A stretch of 60,899 nucleotides of DNA from JANRIC01 sp033765345 (GTDB lineage Bacteria > Bacteroidota > Bacteroidia > Cytophagales > Microscillaceae): NCBI GenBank assembly GCA_033765345.1, contig JANRIC010000036.1, positions 1 to 60,899 of the forward strand. The letters run 5' to 3'. A program made the position numbers and the translations under genes. How positions within the stretch are numbered: the stretch's first letter is position 1; each line of letters begins with the position of its first letter. The notes beneath the pieces were generated by a model. The model was not told the origin of the DNA. It saw only the letters and a list, made by a program, of their open reading frames with translations, and ran no database searches. Of the stretch, positions 34,956 through 43,684 are shown in pieces.

Positions 34956-36044
34956 CTATTTCAAACAATTTGCGAGCATTTTGTGAAAATGATGTACTCC
35001 CTGCTCACGCTCCGGCGAAAATCGTCCGGTGCTATAAAATCTGGATTTTAGCCCTTTTTGTACGCCTTCTACTACAAATTCATCTTCGCGTTCTACTTTT
35101 TCGGCCAGCTTCTCTCCTTCCATTCGATTCATAGTATTCTGATTATGAATATAATACAAAAATTCCACCTTGCAAAAATCCGGCGAATAAGGTCGTACAA
35201 TGTTCAATTGTACACCCCAGGGGTAAAAATTCAGCATAAAATTCGGGAATATCCAGTAATAGTAAGCCGTCACTTCACGTCCATAATCTGGGTGATTCTG
35301 GGGTAGATCAAAGGTTTCGCCGCCCTGGTCGGCATAGCCGATTTGCAGACACATGTGGTCGTAACATTCGGTGGTGTAGCTGCCAAAATCCAGCATTTTA
35401 TTCAGACTATGATGCACAAAAGGAATGTGAAATCCTTCCAAATAATTATCACAATACAAAGCCCAGTGTGCGTGTACGTGATAGGTCTTGGAATATTCCG
35501 GGGCAAAACGAAAATTCTCAAGGGGTAAAAATCCTAGCCTTTCTTCCAGTTTGGCGGCAATGGGTTCAAAATCAAAAGCAGGTTTCAAACTCACGAACAA
35601 AAAACGCTTCCATTTTTTGAGGGGTATTTCTGTCAGGTGCTCGCAAGGTCTGGGGAAATCAGCCACTCCTTCAAATTCGGGCATGTGCTCAAACTTTCCG
35701 TCTAGCCCAAAACGCCGACCGTGATAAGCACAAACAATTTTTTTTAGTTTGGCAGGATGATTTAGCAGTAAAAATCCCCGATGTGTACACACATTAGAAA
35801 GGCATTGAATCTTCTCTCCTTGTTTGGACAACAAAAGCGGTTCATCCAGATATTTATCCAGCAAGCAAAAAGGATATGCATTTTCTGGGCCAACAAAAAT
35901 ACCTTGCGCATCTCCTACAAATTGCCAGCTTTGGGCAAATGCTTTTTCTTTGAGCGTTTCCCAGACTTTGGGATCAAAATAAAAATCATTGGGAAGCGTA
36001 TCTGCCTGCGCTATATTATTTTGGATTTGGTATATAGTTTTCAA
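34956..36044 (-). CDS. Rieske-type aromatic-ring/amine oxygenase, alpha subunit
   Basis: A Rieske non-heme iron oxygenase of 362 residues. The [2Fe-2S] ligands are in SNVCTHRGF (Cys and His near 86-88) and VCAYHGRRF (near 105-108). The mononuclear iron site is in NYLEGFHIPFVHHSL near 200, with the H-x4-H pattern. The C-terminal half is the SRPBCC catalytic domain. Related enzymes hydroxylate aromatic rings or act on choline, betaine or carnitine; which applies here cannot be told. No reductase component is encoded nearby. It lies between the MocR regulator (39 bp upstream) and the phosphotriesterase-like gene on the same strand. Confidence 0.88.
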   Translation of the reverse strand: MKTIYQIQNNIAQADTLPNDFYFDPKVWETLKEKAFAQSWQFVGDAQGIFVGPENAYPFCLLDKYLDEPLLLSKQGEKIQCLSNVCTHRGFLLLNHPAKLKKIVCAYHGRRFGLDGKFEHMPEFEGVADFPRPCEHLTEIPLKKWKRFLFVSLKPAFDFEPIAAKLEERLGFLPLENFRFAPEYSKTYHVHAHWALYCDNYLEGFHIPFVHHSLNKMLDFGSYTTECYDHMCLQIGYADQGGETFDLPQNHPDYGREVTAYYYWIFPNFMLNFYPWGVQLNIVRPYSPDFCKVEFLYYIHNQNTMNRMEGEKLAEKVEREDEFVVEGVQKGLKSRFYSTGRFSPEREQGVHHFHKMLANCLK

Positions 36045-36083
36045 GTGATGATCTTTTTTGTTTTAAAAATACTTAAAAAGATT

Positions 36084-37523
36084 TTATTCCCGAAGCATAA
36101 GAAGTACTAATTTCCCCAATTTTTGAAATCCTTCTTCAATTTTAGGCGTAGGAGGATTGGCAAAACTCAGCCGAATATAATTTTGATGTGTGCCCGATAC
36201 AGAAAAAATTTGCCCAGGCACAATACTCAATCGGGCTTCACGGGCACGAAGGAATAACTCATAGCCATTAAACCCTTCGGGAAATTTAAGCCAAAAAACC
36301 AACCCGCCGGATGGTTGGCTAAACTCAACTTCTTCGGGAAAATATTGTAAAATCAGCTTTGTATAAAAAATCTGCTGTGCGTGTAAGGCATTGCGAAGTT
36401 TACGCAGGTGATACTCAAAACGTCCTGTTTTTAAAAAATGAGCGATTGTGGCTTGTGCAAGCGAACTGACAGAAGAGGAATAAATTCGTTTTTCGTGTAT
36501 AAGTCTGGAAAGAAATCTTCCCGGCAAACAATAGCCTACCCTATAACCCGGACTCAAGGTCTTCGAGAATGAACTACAATACATCACTAGCCCTTCTTGG
36601 TCAAAGTTTTTGACATTTCCAGGGCGTTTCTTCCCAAAATATAATTCCCCATAAATATCATCTTCTATCAAAGGGATTTCATACCGTCTTAGAAGTTCAT
36701 ACAGGCTTTGTTTAGAGGCATTAGACATACACGTGCCCGTCGGGTTATGAAAATTGAGGACAAAAATACAGGCTTTGATTGGAAATTTTTGCAGAGCTTT
36801 TTCCAGAAAATTCAAATCTAAACCCTCCAAACCTGCCTGCGGAATGGCAACAACTTGTAAGCCCAGGCTCTCAATAGACTGATGAATACCAAAATAGGTC
36901 AATTCATTCACCGCAACAATATCACCGGCTTTACAAACTGCTCTTATACAAAGATTTAGGGCTTCAATACAACCATTGGTGATTAAAATATCCGATTCCT
37001 GGTAATTCCCGCCCCAGGCAATCATCTGTCGTGCTATTGCTTTACGCAATGCTTCATTGCCTTGTACGGGTGCATAGTCCAACAACTGATTCCCTTGCAT
37101 CCTTAAAATCTCTGCCACCGATTTATTCAATTTGGCAGTCGGCAACAATGATACATCAGGAATAGCATTGGACAAACGGGTAACCGTCTCCGAATTCCTA
37201 AGTTCTTCCATTTCATCCAGTATCCGATCAGTATTGATATTGTGGAGGTTAGGTTGTGATTCATGGACAGGATGAATTGGTATTTTGACTGTGGGCTGAT
37301 GGCGCACATAATATCCTGATTTGGGTCGAGCCTCTACCAAACCCTTTGCCTCCAGACGGTAATAAGCCTGAAATATTGTAGAAGCACTGACTCCGTATTG
37401 CTTGCTAAGTAGCCTGACTGAAGGCAATTTGTCTCCAATTTGAAAGTTTTTTTGGAGAATACTCTCTTCCAATGTGGCAGATATTTCCTCGTATAAGAAT
37501 AAATTTTCGTGTGCGTTTGCCAT
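36084..37523 (-). CDS. MocR-family regulator (GntR wHTH fused to PLP aminotransferase-like domain)
   Basis: A 479-residue regulator. The N-terminal winged HTH of the GntR type spans residues about 8-75 (LPSVRLLSKQYGVSASTIFQ, LEAKGLVEARPKSGYYV). The rest is a fold type I aminotransferase domain that senses PLP or its adducts. The PLP lysine is near 320 in CSSFSKTLSPGYRVGY, and NGCIEALNLCIRAV and NFHNPTGT are further cofactor-site motifs. MocR proteins usually control a gene next to them. Here the divergent PLP decarboxylase starts 90 bp away, and the Rieske and phosphotriesterase-like genes follow on the same strand. A TAATTTTG box at 37528-37535 nearly abuts the ATG and would give a leaderless message. 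Confidence 0.9.
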   Translation of the reverse strand: MANAHENLFLYEEISATLEESILQKNFQIGDKLPSVRLLSKQYGVSASTIFQAYYRLEAKGLVEARPKSGYYVRHQPTVKIPIHPVHESQPNLHNINTDRILDEMEELRNSETVTRLSNAIPDVSLLPTAKLNKSVAEILRMQGNQLLDYAPVQGNEALRKAIARQMIAWGGNYQESDILITNGCIEALNLCIRAVCKAGDIVAVNELTYFGIHQSIESLGLQVVAIPQAGLEGLDLNFLEKALQKFPIKACIFVLNFHNPTGTCMSNASKQSLYELLRRYEIPLIEDDIYGELYFGKKRPGNVKNFDQEGLVMYCSSFSKTLSPGYRVGYCLPGRFLSRLIHEKRIYSSSVSSLAQATIAHFLKTGRFEYHLRKLRNALHAQQIFYTKLILQYFPEEVEFSQPSGGLVFWLKFPEGFNGYELFLRAREARLSIVPGQIFSVSGTHQNYIRLSFANPPTPKIEEGFQKLGKLVLLMLRE

Positions 37524-37574
37524 TTCACAAAATTAACTGATATGGTTTAGATTTAAAAAACTGAATCTGTTTTT

Positions 37575-37582
37575 TATCTTTG
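37575..37582 (+). promoter_or_regulatory. Candidate promoter (TATCTTTG) of the PLP decarboxylase gene
   Basis: TATCTTTG fits TAnnTTTG, with a TTTA about 19 bp upstream as -33. The transcript would start near 37588, which supports the ATG at 37614 over the TTG at 37596. The MocR protein probably binds in this 90-bp divergent region. Confidence 0.5.
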
Positions 37583-37613
37583 AAAGCCCTTAGTTTTGCT
37601 GAAAATTAAAACC

Positions 37614-39026
37614 ATGAACGAAAAACTTTTGCAAGATAAATCACAGCGTGAAAAGCTGCTCCAATACACTCTACAGGAAGCTATTGGCTTTCTAAATAAA
37701 CTGGATCAACATCCTCCCGGAACATATTTTGAATCAGATTTTGATAAGACACTGACCGAAAGCGGATTAGGAGGAATAGCATCCCTTCGTTATTTTCAAA
37801 AAAACTTTAGCAAGGGGCTTTCAGGAAGTGCCGGAAGTCGCTACTTGGGTTTTGTGACGGGTGGAAGCACCCCGGCAGCCTTGATGGGAGATTGGCTCGC
37901 AAGTGCTTTTGACCAGAATGTAGCAAGTGCCGGAGATTCTTCTGCCAATCAAGTCGAGTACCAAAGTATTGCCTGGCTAAGGGATTTATTTGGACTTGAA
38001 GCTGCATTTGAGGGCACTTTTGTGAGTGGGGCTACTATGTCTAATTTTGTGGGACTGTCAATTGCCCGACAATGGTATGGCAAAAAACAGAATATAGACA
38101 TAGCTCGCCAGGGTGTATGGGGAATACCGCCTTTAAAAATATTCAGCGGAAGCCCACATTCCAGTATTTATAAAGCCTTATCGATGGTGGGTATGGGCAG
38201 AGAGTGTTTGGAGAAAATCCCGGTTTATCAAAACAGGGAAGCCATTGATTTAACAGCCCTTGAAACAGCATTAAAAGAACTGGAAGGAAAACCTTGTGTT
38301 GTAGTTGCCAATTCGGGTACGGTCAATACCGTAGATTTTGACGATTTGGAAGCTTTAGGGCTGCTGAAACAAAAATATGGTTTTTTCCTGCACGTAGACG
38401 CTGCCTTTGGTGGGTTTGCCGCATGTTCGCCCAAATACAGGCATTTTATGCAAGGTCTCAATCATGCAGACTCTATCACGATCGATATGCATAAATTCCT
38501 GAATGTACCTTATGACTCGGCGGTGCAATTCAGTCGCCACCTTGATATACAAAAGGAAGTTTTTCAAAATAGTGCTGCACGTTATCTGGAAGTCAATTCT
38601 AGCCATATACCCTTTGTACATTTGACCCCCGAGAACTCGCGGCGTTTCAGGGCTTTGCCCGCTTGGTTTACCTTGCTGGCTTATGGCAAAGCTGGATATT
38701 GTGAAATTGTAGAACGAAATGCTACTTTAGCTCATCAATTGGGTGAGTGGATTAAAAAATCGCCTCATTTTGTGCTTCTGGCAGAAGTAAATCTAAATGT
38801 GGTCTGTTTTACATTAAAAGGAGTGCCACAGGAGTTTATGGAGCAGAAAACAAACGAATTCCTTAAGCTTCTCACCCAAGACGGCAGAGTATTTATGACT
38901 CCTTCGCTCTATCAAGGGCAGTTTTGCATCCGGGCTGCCTTTTCTAACTGGCAAAGTGATCACGAGGATTTAGCCATTATTTTGCAAGCCTTAGAAGACA
39001 TCGGTGATCTGATGAAAAAGAATTAA
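37614..39026 (+). CDS. Group II PLP-dependent amino acid decarboxylase-like protein
   Basis: A group II pyridoxal-dependent decarboxylase of about 470 residues. The PLP-stacking region is GYVTGG-like in YLGFVTGGSTPAALMG, the cofactor Asp is in FLHVDAAFGGFAA near 260, and the Schiff-base Lys near 293 in ITIDMHKFLNVPYD. The C-terminal domain has PAWFTLLAYGKAGY and ends in a typical small-domain fold. Substrates in the family include aromatic amino acids, glutamate and diaminobutyrate, and a few members are aldehyde-forming or lyases. The MocR gene is divergent, and a GNAT acetyltransferase follows after 16 bp, which suggests decarboxylation and then N-acetylation of an amine. Confidence 0.85.
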   Translation: MNEKLLQDKSQREKLLQYTLQEAIGFLNKLDQHPPGTYFESDFDKTLTESGLGGIASLRYFQKNFSKGLSGSAGSRYLGFVTGGSTPAALMGDWLASAFDQNVASAGDSSANQVEYQSIAWLRDLFGLEAAFEGTFVSGATMSNFVGLSIARQWYGKKQNIDIARQGVWGIPPLKIFSGSPHSSIYKALSMVGMGRECLEKIPVYQNREAIDLTALETALKELEGKPCVVVANSGTVNTVDFDDLEALGLLKQKYGFFLHVDAAFGGFAACSPKYRHFMQGLNHADSITIDMHKFLNVPYDSAVQFSRHLDIQKEVFQNSAARYLEVNSSHIPFVHLTPENSRRFRALPAWFTLLAYGKAGYCEIVERNATLAHQLGEWIKKSPHFVLLAEVNLNVVCFTLKGVPQEFMEQKTNEFLKLLTQDGRVFMTPSLYQGQFCIRAAFSNWQSDHEDLAIILQALEDIGDLMKKN

Positions 39027-39042
39027 AATTATACATCTATCT

Positions 39043-39486
39043 ATGATTATAGAAAAAAATAAAGAAGAATTTCTTTTCTCCACTGACAAGAACAAACTGG
39101 ACATCTGTGTTATTCACCAATACCTTTCTACGGTATCCTATTGGTCGAGGGGCATCCCCATAGAAGTAGTAAAGTCGGCTATAGAAGGTTCTTTTTGTTT
39201 TGCCGTGTACCACCAGAACGCCCAAATAGCCTTCGGAAGGGCGATTACAGACTTTGCCACGTTTGCCTATCTGGCTGATGTTTTTGTATTAGAAACCCAC
39301 CAGGGTCAGGGAGTAGGGATATGGATGATGGAATGTATCATGGAATACTTGCATAGTCTCAAATTACGAAGGCTGAATCTGGCTACTCGGGATGCCCATA
39401 CTTTGTATGAAAAGTTCGGGTTCAAAGCCCTGGAAAAACCGGAAATCTATATGGAAAAGGTGAATTTTATGAAATATGAATTGTAA
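39043..39486 (+). CDS. GNAT-family N-acetyltransferase
   Basis: An acetyl-CoA-dependent N-acetyltransferase of 147 residues. The acetyl-CoA pyrophosphate-binding loop is THQGQGVGIWMMECIM near 87, preceded by the strand YLADVFVLE. The final strand region LYEKFGFKALEKPEIYMEK is typical of small GNATs of the YhhY/PanZ-like size. It is 16 bp downstream of the PLP decarboxylase and likely co-translated with it, so an amine product of that enzyme is a sensible but unproven substrate. Confidence 0.87.
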   Translation: MIIEKNKEEFLFSTDKNKLDICVIHQYLSTVSYWSRGIPIEVVKSAIEGSFCFAVYHQNAQIAFGRAITDFATFAYLADVFVLETHQGQGVGIWMMECIMEYLHSLKLRRLNLATRDAHTLYEKFGFKALEKPEIYMEKVNFMKYEL

Positions 39487-39495
39487 TACTTTTTC

Positions 39496-39601
39496 TTATA
39501 CCCAGATTGAAGTGATTTGCCTGATTTTCTTGATTGATTAGCTTGATTATTAATGATTTAAAAGCTAAAATCTCGGAAAACCACTTCGGTTTGAGTATAA
39601 A
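39496..39601. mobile_element. 106-bp MITE-like element, copy 2
   Basis: It is identical to the element at 1485-1590. It begins 10 bp after the GNAT stop codon and its right end supplies the A-run that acts as the T-tract of the plsC-like gene terminator. No target duplication is seen. Confidence 0.75.
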
Positions 39602-39633
39602 AAGGCTGTTAGTGGTTGAAAACCCTAACAGTC
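39598..39633 (-). terminator. Intrinsic terminator of the PlsC-like gene
   Basis: A stem CTGTTAG/CTAACAG, extended by weaker pairs, is followed on the minus strand by CCTTTTTATAC. The T-tract overlaps the end of the MITE-like copy 2. Confidence 0.6.
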
Positions 39634-39634
39634 C

Positions 39635-40258
39635 TTATAAATCAGCCAGATTTTCCTCTCTCAGTCGAATTTGAGCCGCAGCCTGCGGATGTTTGCCTTC
39701 AATGCCTTGATAAAATTCTCGGATGCGATCCATATCCTTGCTAATATCTCCGGAGGGCAAAAAAGATAAGCCCAAACAAGCAATTTTATTGGCATAATCC
39801 AGATAACCCAATAGAAATGGCACCTGAGATTGATACGCAATCCAGTAAAATCCTGATTTCCAGTAATCTACTGTATCGCGAGTACCTGAAGGGCTGATGG
39901 TGATGACCAGATGCTCGGTATCATTAAATTTTTGAACAATCTGATCCACAAAACCCTTAGAGCTTTTCCGATTAACAGGGATGCCTCCCAAACCCCTCAT
40001 CATAGCGCCAAAAGGGGCTTTGAATAAAGTATGTTTACCTATCCATTTGATATTCAATCTAAAAATATAAGCTGCTGCTAGGGTATGAGGGAAATCCCAG
40101 TTGCTGGTATGAGGGGCGGCCACCAATACAAATTTACCCCCTGTTTTAGGAACTTCTCCACGAACCTCCCAACCCATCATTTTCATCCAGAGTTTCCCTA
40201 TCCAATATTGAAACAGATTGGCATAAGGAGCTTCGTGTTCTTTTTTCTTTCTAGCCAT
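39635..40258 (-). CDS. 1-acyl-glycerol-3-phosphate acyltransferase-like protein (PlsC family)
   Basis: A lysophospholipid acyltransferase-like enzyme of 207 residues. The catalytic H-x4-D motif is HTSNWD in VAAPHTSNWDFPH near residue 51. The acceptor-binding motif GGIPVNRKSSKG is near 92, and ISPSGTRD near 121 replaces the more common EGTRS block. It is likely membrane-associated. It acts in phospholipid or ornithine-lipid acylation, though the short length and altered third motif leave the acceptor open. It is convergent with the GNAT gene and divergent from the Dabb gene. Confidence 0.82.
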   Translation of the reverse strand: MARKKKEHEAPYANLFQYWIGKLWMKMMGWEVRGEVPKTGGKFVLVAAPHTSNWDFPHTLAAAYIFRLNIKWIGKHTLFKAPFGAMMRGLGGIPVNRKSSKGFVDQIVQKFNDTEHLVITISPSGTRDTVDYWKSGFYWIAYQSQVPFLLGYLDYANKIACLGLSFLPSGDISKDMDRIREFYQGIEGKHPQAAAQIRLREENLADL

Positions 40259-40280
40259 CGTTATTCAGCGTTTATTCTTT

Positions 40281-40288
40281 CAAAGCTA
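40281..40288 (-). promoter_or_regulatory. Candidate -7 box (TAGCTTTG) for the PlsC-like gene
   Basis: On the minus strand it reads TAGCTTTG, 23 bp before the start codon. The -33 element is not clear. Confidence 0.42.
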
Positions 40289-40333
40289 AACCTAATTCTT
40301 TAAAAATACGAATCTGTAAAAACTTCTCTTTAC

Positions 40334-40341
40334 TAAATTTG
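40334..40341 (+). promoter_or_regulatory. Candidate -7 box (TAAATTTG) for the Dabb/ATPase genes
   Basis: TAAATTTG followed by C is a close TAnnTTTG match 62 bp before the Dabb ATG. The -33 region has no good TTTG. Confidence 0.45.
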
Positions 40342-40402
40342 CTAATCACATAAATTCATCGTTTTTTTGACAAGCATTCTTTAATATTTAGGCATCTTTT
40401 TT

Positions 40403-40717
40403 ATGAAAAACCTTCAGACTGATACACACATTCGACACACGGTATTTTTCAGATTGGCACATCCTATCGGTTCTACTGAAGAGGCTGTTTTTTTTGAAGC
40501 CTCAGAAGTACTGGTACTCATACCAGGAGTAAAAAACTTTAAAAAGCTGAAAGAAGTAAGCCCTAAAAATAATTTTACGTATGGCTTTTATATGGAATTT
40601 GAAAACGAGGCTGCTTATCAGGCCTATAACAATCATCCCGACCACGTCCGATTTGTGCAAGAAATCTGGCTTAGAGAAGTAGAAGATTTTATGGAAATTG
40701 ATTATTTTTTGCAATAG
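40403..40717 (+). CDS. Dabb-family (stress-responsive A/B barrel) protein
   Basis: A 104-residue protein of the Dabb ferredoxin-like dimeric barrel type. Marks are IRHTVFFRLAHP at the first strand, LVLIPGVKNFKKLKEVSP, TYGFYMEFENEAAYQAYNNH and HPDHVRFVQEIWL, which follow the family pattern (HvV-f-k, ip-gv, f-s-a-l-y-HP-H). Some members are stress-induced and some act in small-molecule oxidation, but most have no known role. It ends 29 bp before the P-type ATPase gene and is probably co-transcribed with it. Confidence 0.87.
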   Translation: MKNLQTDTHIRHTVFFRLAHPIGSTEEAVFFEASEVLVLIPGVKNFKKLKEVSPKNNFTYGFYMEFENEAAYQAYNNHPDHVRFVQEIWLREVEDFMEIDYFLQ

Positions 40718-40746
40718 ACACTCAAGCTTATCTTTATCATCATCTT

Positions 40747-43434
40747 ATGGAAAAAAATTCTTTATGGCATCATCTTGATGTAGAAGATATTCTTCAAACC
40801 CTGAACGTAAATGAACAAACAGGTATTTCTGCGGATGAGTTAGCACTACGCAAACAAAAATACGGCGCAAATACACTTACGCCTCCTAAAACTCAACATG
40901 CCTTTATTAGATTTCTCAAACAATTTGATCAGCCTTTGATTTATATTTTGATTTCCTCAGCGGTGATTACCTTAATCTTGGGCGAATATGTGGATGGAGT
41001 AGTCATCATGACCGTAGTCCTACTCAATGGCATAGTTGGGTATTTCCAGGAAACTGGTGCCTTAAAAGCATTGGATGCCCTCAAAAAAACGGTTTCTACC
41101 CAGGCACTGGTGCTTCGGGAGGGTCATCGACTCAAAATAAATGCAGAAGATATTGTGGTAGGTGACATTGTACTTTTACAATCCGGCGACAAAATCCCCG
41201 CAGATATACGTCTTATTGAGCAAAAAGAATTGCAGGTCAACGAATCCTCCCTCACTGGTGAATCACTCCCGATACTCAAAGCATCTCCTACCTTGCCTAA
41301 GGACACTTCTCTGGGCGACCGCCTGAATATGTTGTATGCCTCCACGTATGTGACTCGAGGGCAGGGTCTTGGGGTAGTCATCCAGGTAGGTGATCATACC
41401 GAAATCGGGCATATTTCAAAACTCATTTATTCGGCTCCCGAACTCGTAACTCCCCTGGGTAGAAAACTGGATGCTTTCAGTACCAAGCTTTTATACATCA
41501 TCCTTTTTATGGCTGGAATTACTTTTTTATTCGGTTGGCTGTTCCAACACGATCAAATAGCTCATTTGTTGATGATCTCAGTAGCACTGGCTGTTGGGGC
41601 TATTCCCGAAGGACTTCCCGCAGCCATTACCACCATACTGGCGGTAGGAGTTTATAAAATGGCTAAAAATAACGCTATCGTGCGTAAGTTGCCCGTCGTA
41701 GAAACCCTCGGAAGCACCACAGTAATCTGCTCCGATAAAACCGGTACTTTGACTGAGAACCAAATGACTGTGCACTTTATCTACGCTGCCGACCAGATTT
41801 ATGAAGTGAGAGGCTCCGGCTACGAACCCACAGGAGATATCGTATTTCCAGACCACCAAGAAATCGTAGATGTCAACCAACACCCTGCATTACAACAGTG
41901 CCTAATCGCAGGGTTACTTTGTAATGACAGCCTCTTGGTAGTAAAAGAAGGACGGTATTTGATTGAAGGCGATCCAACCGAAGGAGCTTTGATCGTATCT
42001 GCTCAAAAAGCAGGTTTTTATCGTGAAAAATTTCCCAAAAGGCTGGATACCATCCCCTTTGAATCCGAACGCCAGTTTATGGCTACCCTCCACCCTCTTG
42101 AAGACGACCAGAATATCATTTATCTGAAAGGTGGTGCCGGAAAAATAATCCGCAAATGCCAAAAACAACTCAATCAACAAGGGCAGCTTGAGCCATTGGA
42201 TGTGGAAAGCCTCTTGGAAAAAACCAATCAACTTGCCTCCGCTGGTGAAAGGGTACTGGCCATGGCCTATAAAATGACCTCTAAACACCAGATTACGCTT
42301 GCTGATGTGGAAAACGGTTGCATTTTTCTGGGATTACAAACTATGATAGACCCCCCTCGAAAAGAAGTGATTGAATCTATCAAAGCTTGCCAAAAAGCAG
42401 GAATTCAAATCAAAATGATTACTGGTGACCACGGGGCTACAGCTCAAGCAATTGCCGAAAAACTGGGTCTGCAACTGCCTAAATCAAAAGCCGAAGTAAT
42501 CACTGGAAAAGAACTGGAAAGCTTTAGTCAGGAAGAATTTAAAGAAAAAGTACCTATTTATGATGTTTTTGCAAGGGTAAGCCCCGAACAAAAACTCAGA
42601 ATCGTAGAAGTATTTCAGGCAAAAAAACACATTGTCGCCATGACCGGAGACGGCGTAAATGATGCTCCTGCACTCAAACAATCTGATATTGGTATTGCTA
42701 TGGGCATTACAGGTACGGAGGTCACCAAAGAAGCAGCAGATATGATCCTGACAGATGATAATTTTCGCACGATCCGAATTGCCGTGGAGCAAGGACGTAT
42801 GATTTTTGACAATCTCCTCAAATTCATCGTCTGGACACTCCCCACCAATATCGGTCAGGGGCTTGTCATTATGATTTGTATCTTCAGCGGTTTGGATTTA
42901 CCCATTCTTCCTGTTCAGATTCTGTGGATCAACCTCACTACGGCGGGTATTTTGGGGCTTACGCTGGCTTTTGAGCCGCAAGAGCCAGGTATTATGAATC
43001 GCCCTCCAAGAAGCCCCGAAGCCGTACTTATTTCAAAAATATTATTTACCAGAATGCTGATCATCAGTGCTATCTTGGTGCTTACTTCTTTTTTATTGTT
43101 TTATCAAGAAATTTACAACAAACGTAGTTATGAAGTAGCACGTACTACCGCTGTGACGGTATTTATTGTGGTCGAGCTATTTTTCCTGTTTAACTGCCGC
43201 TCTTTAAAAGCATCTATTTTTAAGGTTGGTTTATTTAGTAATCCCTGGATTTGGGTCGGATCAGGGTTTATGCTGTTGGTACAGGCTTTTTATATATATT
43301 ACCCCTGGATGAACAAAGTCTTCAAAAGCGCCCCAATCCCGATAGATGCCTGGTGGAGCATCGGACTGGCTGGATTAGCAGCGTTTTTAATCATAGAACT
43401 TGAGAAATTTCTGACCTCCCGATTGTCTAAATAA
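40747..43434 (+). CDS. P-type ATPase, calcium-type (CtpF-like)
   Basis: An ion-pumping P2-type ATPase of 895 residues with an N-terminal cation ATPase domain and about ten membrane helices. The actuator loop LTGES is near 166, the helix-4 motif AIPEGLPA near 287, the phosphorylated Asp near 331 in CSDKTGTLTENQM, and the hinge MTGDGVNDAPALKQSDIGIA near 633. Helix 6 reads WINLTTAGILGLTLAFEP, where SERCA pumps have N-L-V-T-D-G. The calcium-binding Asp is thus Ala, as I recall also for the CtpF-type group. The exported ion may therefore be Ca2+ with altered coordination, or another cation. It is preceded by the Dabb gene. Confidence 0.88.
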   Translation: MEKNSLWHHLDVEDILQTLNVNEQTGISADELALRKQKYGANTLTPPKTQHAFIRFLKQFDQPLIYILISSAVITLILGEYVDGVVIMTVVLLNGIVGYFQETGALKALDALKKTVSTQALVLREGHRLKINAEDIVVGDIVLLQSGDKIPADIRLIEQKELQVNESSLTGESLPILKASPTLPKDTSLGDRLNMLYASTYVTRGQGLGVVIQVGDHTEIGHISKLIYSAPELVTPLGRKLDAFSTKLLYIILFMAGITFLFGWLFQHDQIAHLLMISVALAVGAIPEGLPAAITTILAVGVYKMAKNNAIVRKLPVVETLGSTTVICSDKTGTLTENQMTVHFIYAADQIYEVRGSGYEPTGDIVFPDHQEIVDVNQHPALQQCLIAGLLCNDSLLVVKEGRYLIEGDPTEGALIVSAQKAGFYREKFPKRLDTIPFESERQFMATLHPLEDDQNIIYLKGGAGKIIRKCQKQLNQQGQLEPLDVESLLEKTNQLASAGERVLAMAYKMTSKHQITLADVENGCIFLGLQTMIDPPRKEVIESIKACQKAGIQIKMITGDHGATAQAIAEKLGLQLPKSKAEVITGKELESFSQEEFKEKVPIYDVFARVSPEQKLRIVEVFQAKKHIVAMTGDGVNDAPALKQSDIGIAMGITGTEVTKEAADMILTDDNFRTIRIAVEQGRMIFDNLLKFIVWTLPTNIGQGLVIMICIFSGLDLPILPVQILWINLTTAGILGLTLAFEPQEPGIMNRPPRSPEAVLISKILFTRMLIISAILVLTSFLLFYQEIYNKRSYEVARTTAVTVFIVVELFFLFNCRSLKASIFKVGLFSNPWIWVGSGFMLLVQAFYIYYPWMNKVFKSAPIPIDAWWSIGLAGLAAFLIIELEKFLTSRLSK

Positions 43435-43513
43435 TGGTTGTCTGATAAATTTTGAGCATAATCAATATTTAACACGCTCAGTCTTGATATACACTAAAAC
43501 TTGAAGGAATTGC

Positions 43514-43610
43514 TTGCCACGAATGCACGAATAAATACACTTGTTCGTGCATTCGTGGCAAAATTTATCATAAAATGCAAAAAAGATGAATGCACTTATT
43601 TTTTATGGAA
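43514..43610. repeat. Dispersed CACGAAT inverted repeat, copy C
   Basis: A perfect 18-bp inverted repeat, TTGCCACGAATGCACGAA paired with TTCGTGCATTCGTGGCAA, occupies 43514-43561. The similarity to the copy at 1-85 extends to about 43610. The second 21-bp array starts about 75 nt later. Confidence 0.82.
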
Positions 43611-43684
43611 ATTATTTCCACAATCAGTTTATGCCAGGAAGTGAATAGCCATTGAGAAGCATTCAGCAGTCCATGAGAAGCATT

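Noticed and set aside
37528..37535. TAATTTTG box as a firm mocR promoter
   Set aside because: It lies 5 bp before the ATG and no -33 element is seen, so it would imply a leaderless message. It is only mentioned in the MocR entry.
37596..37613. TTG start at 37596 for the PLP decarboxylase
   Set aside because: It lies about 8 bp after the expected transcription start; the ATG at 37614 gives the usual N-terminus.
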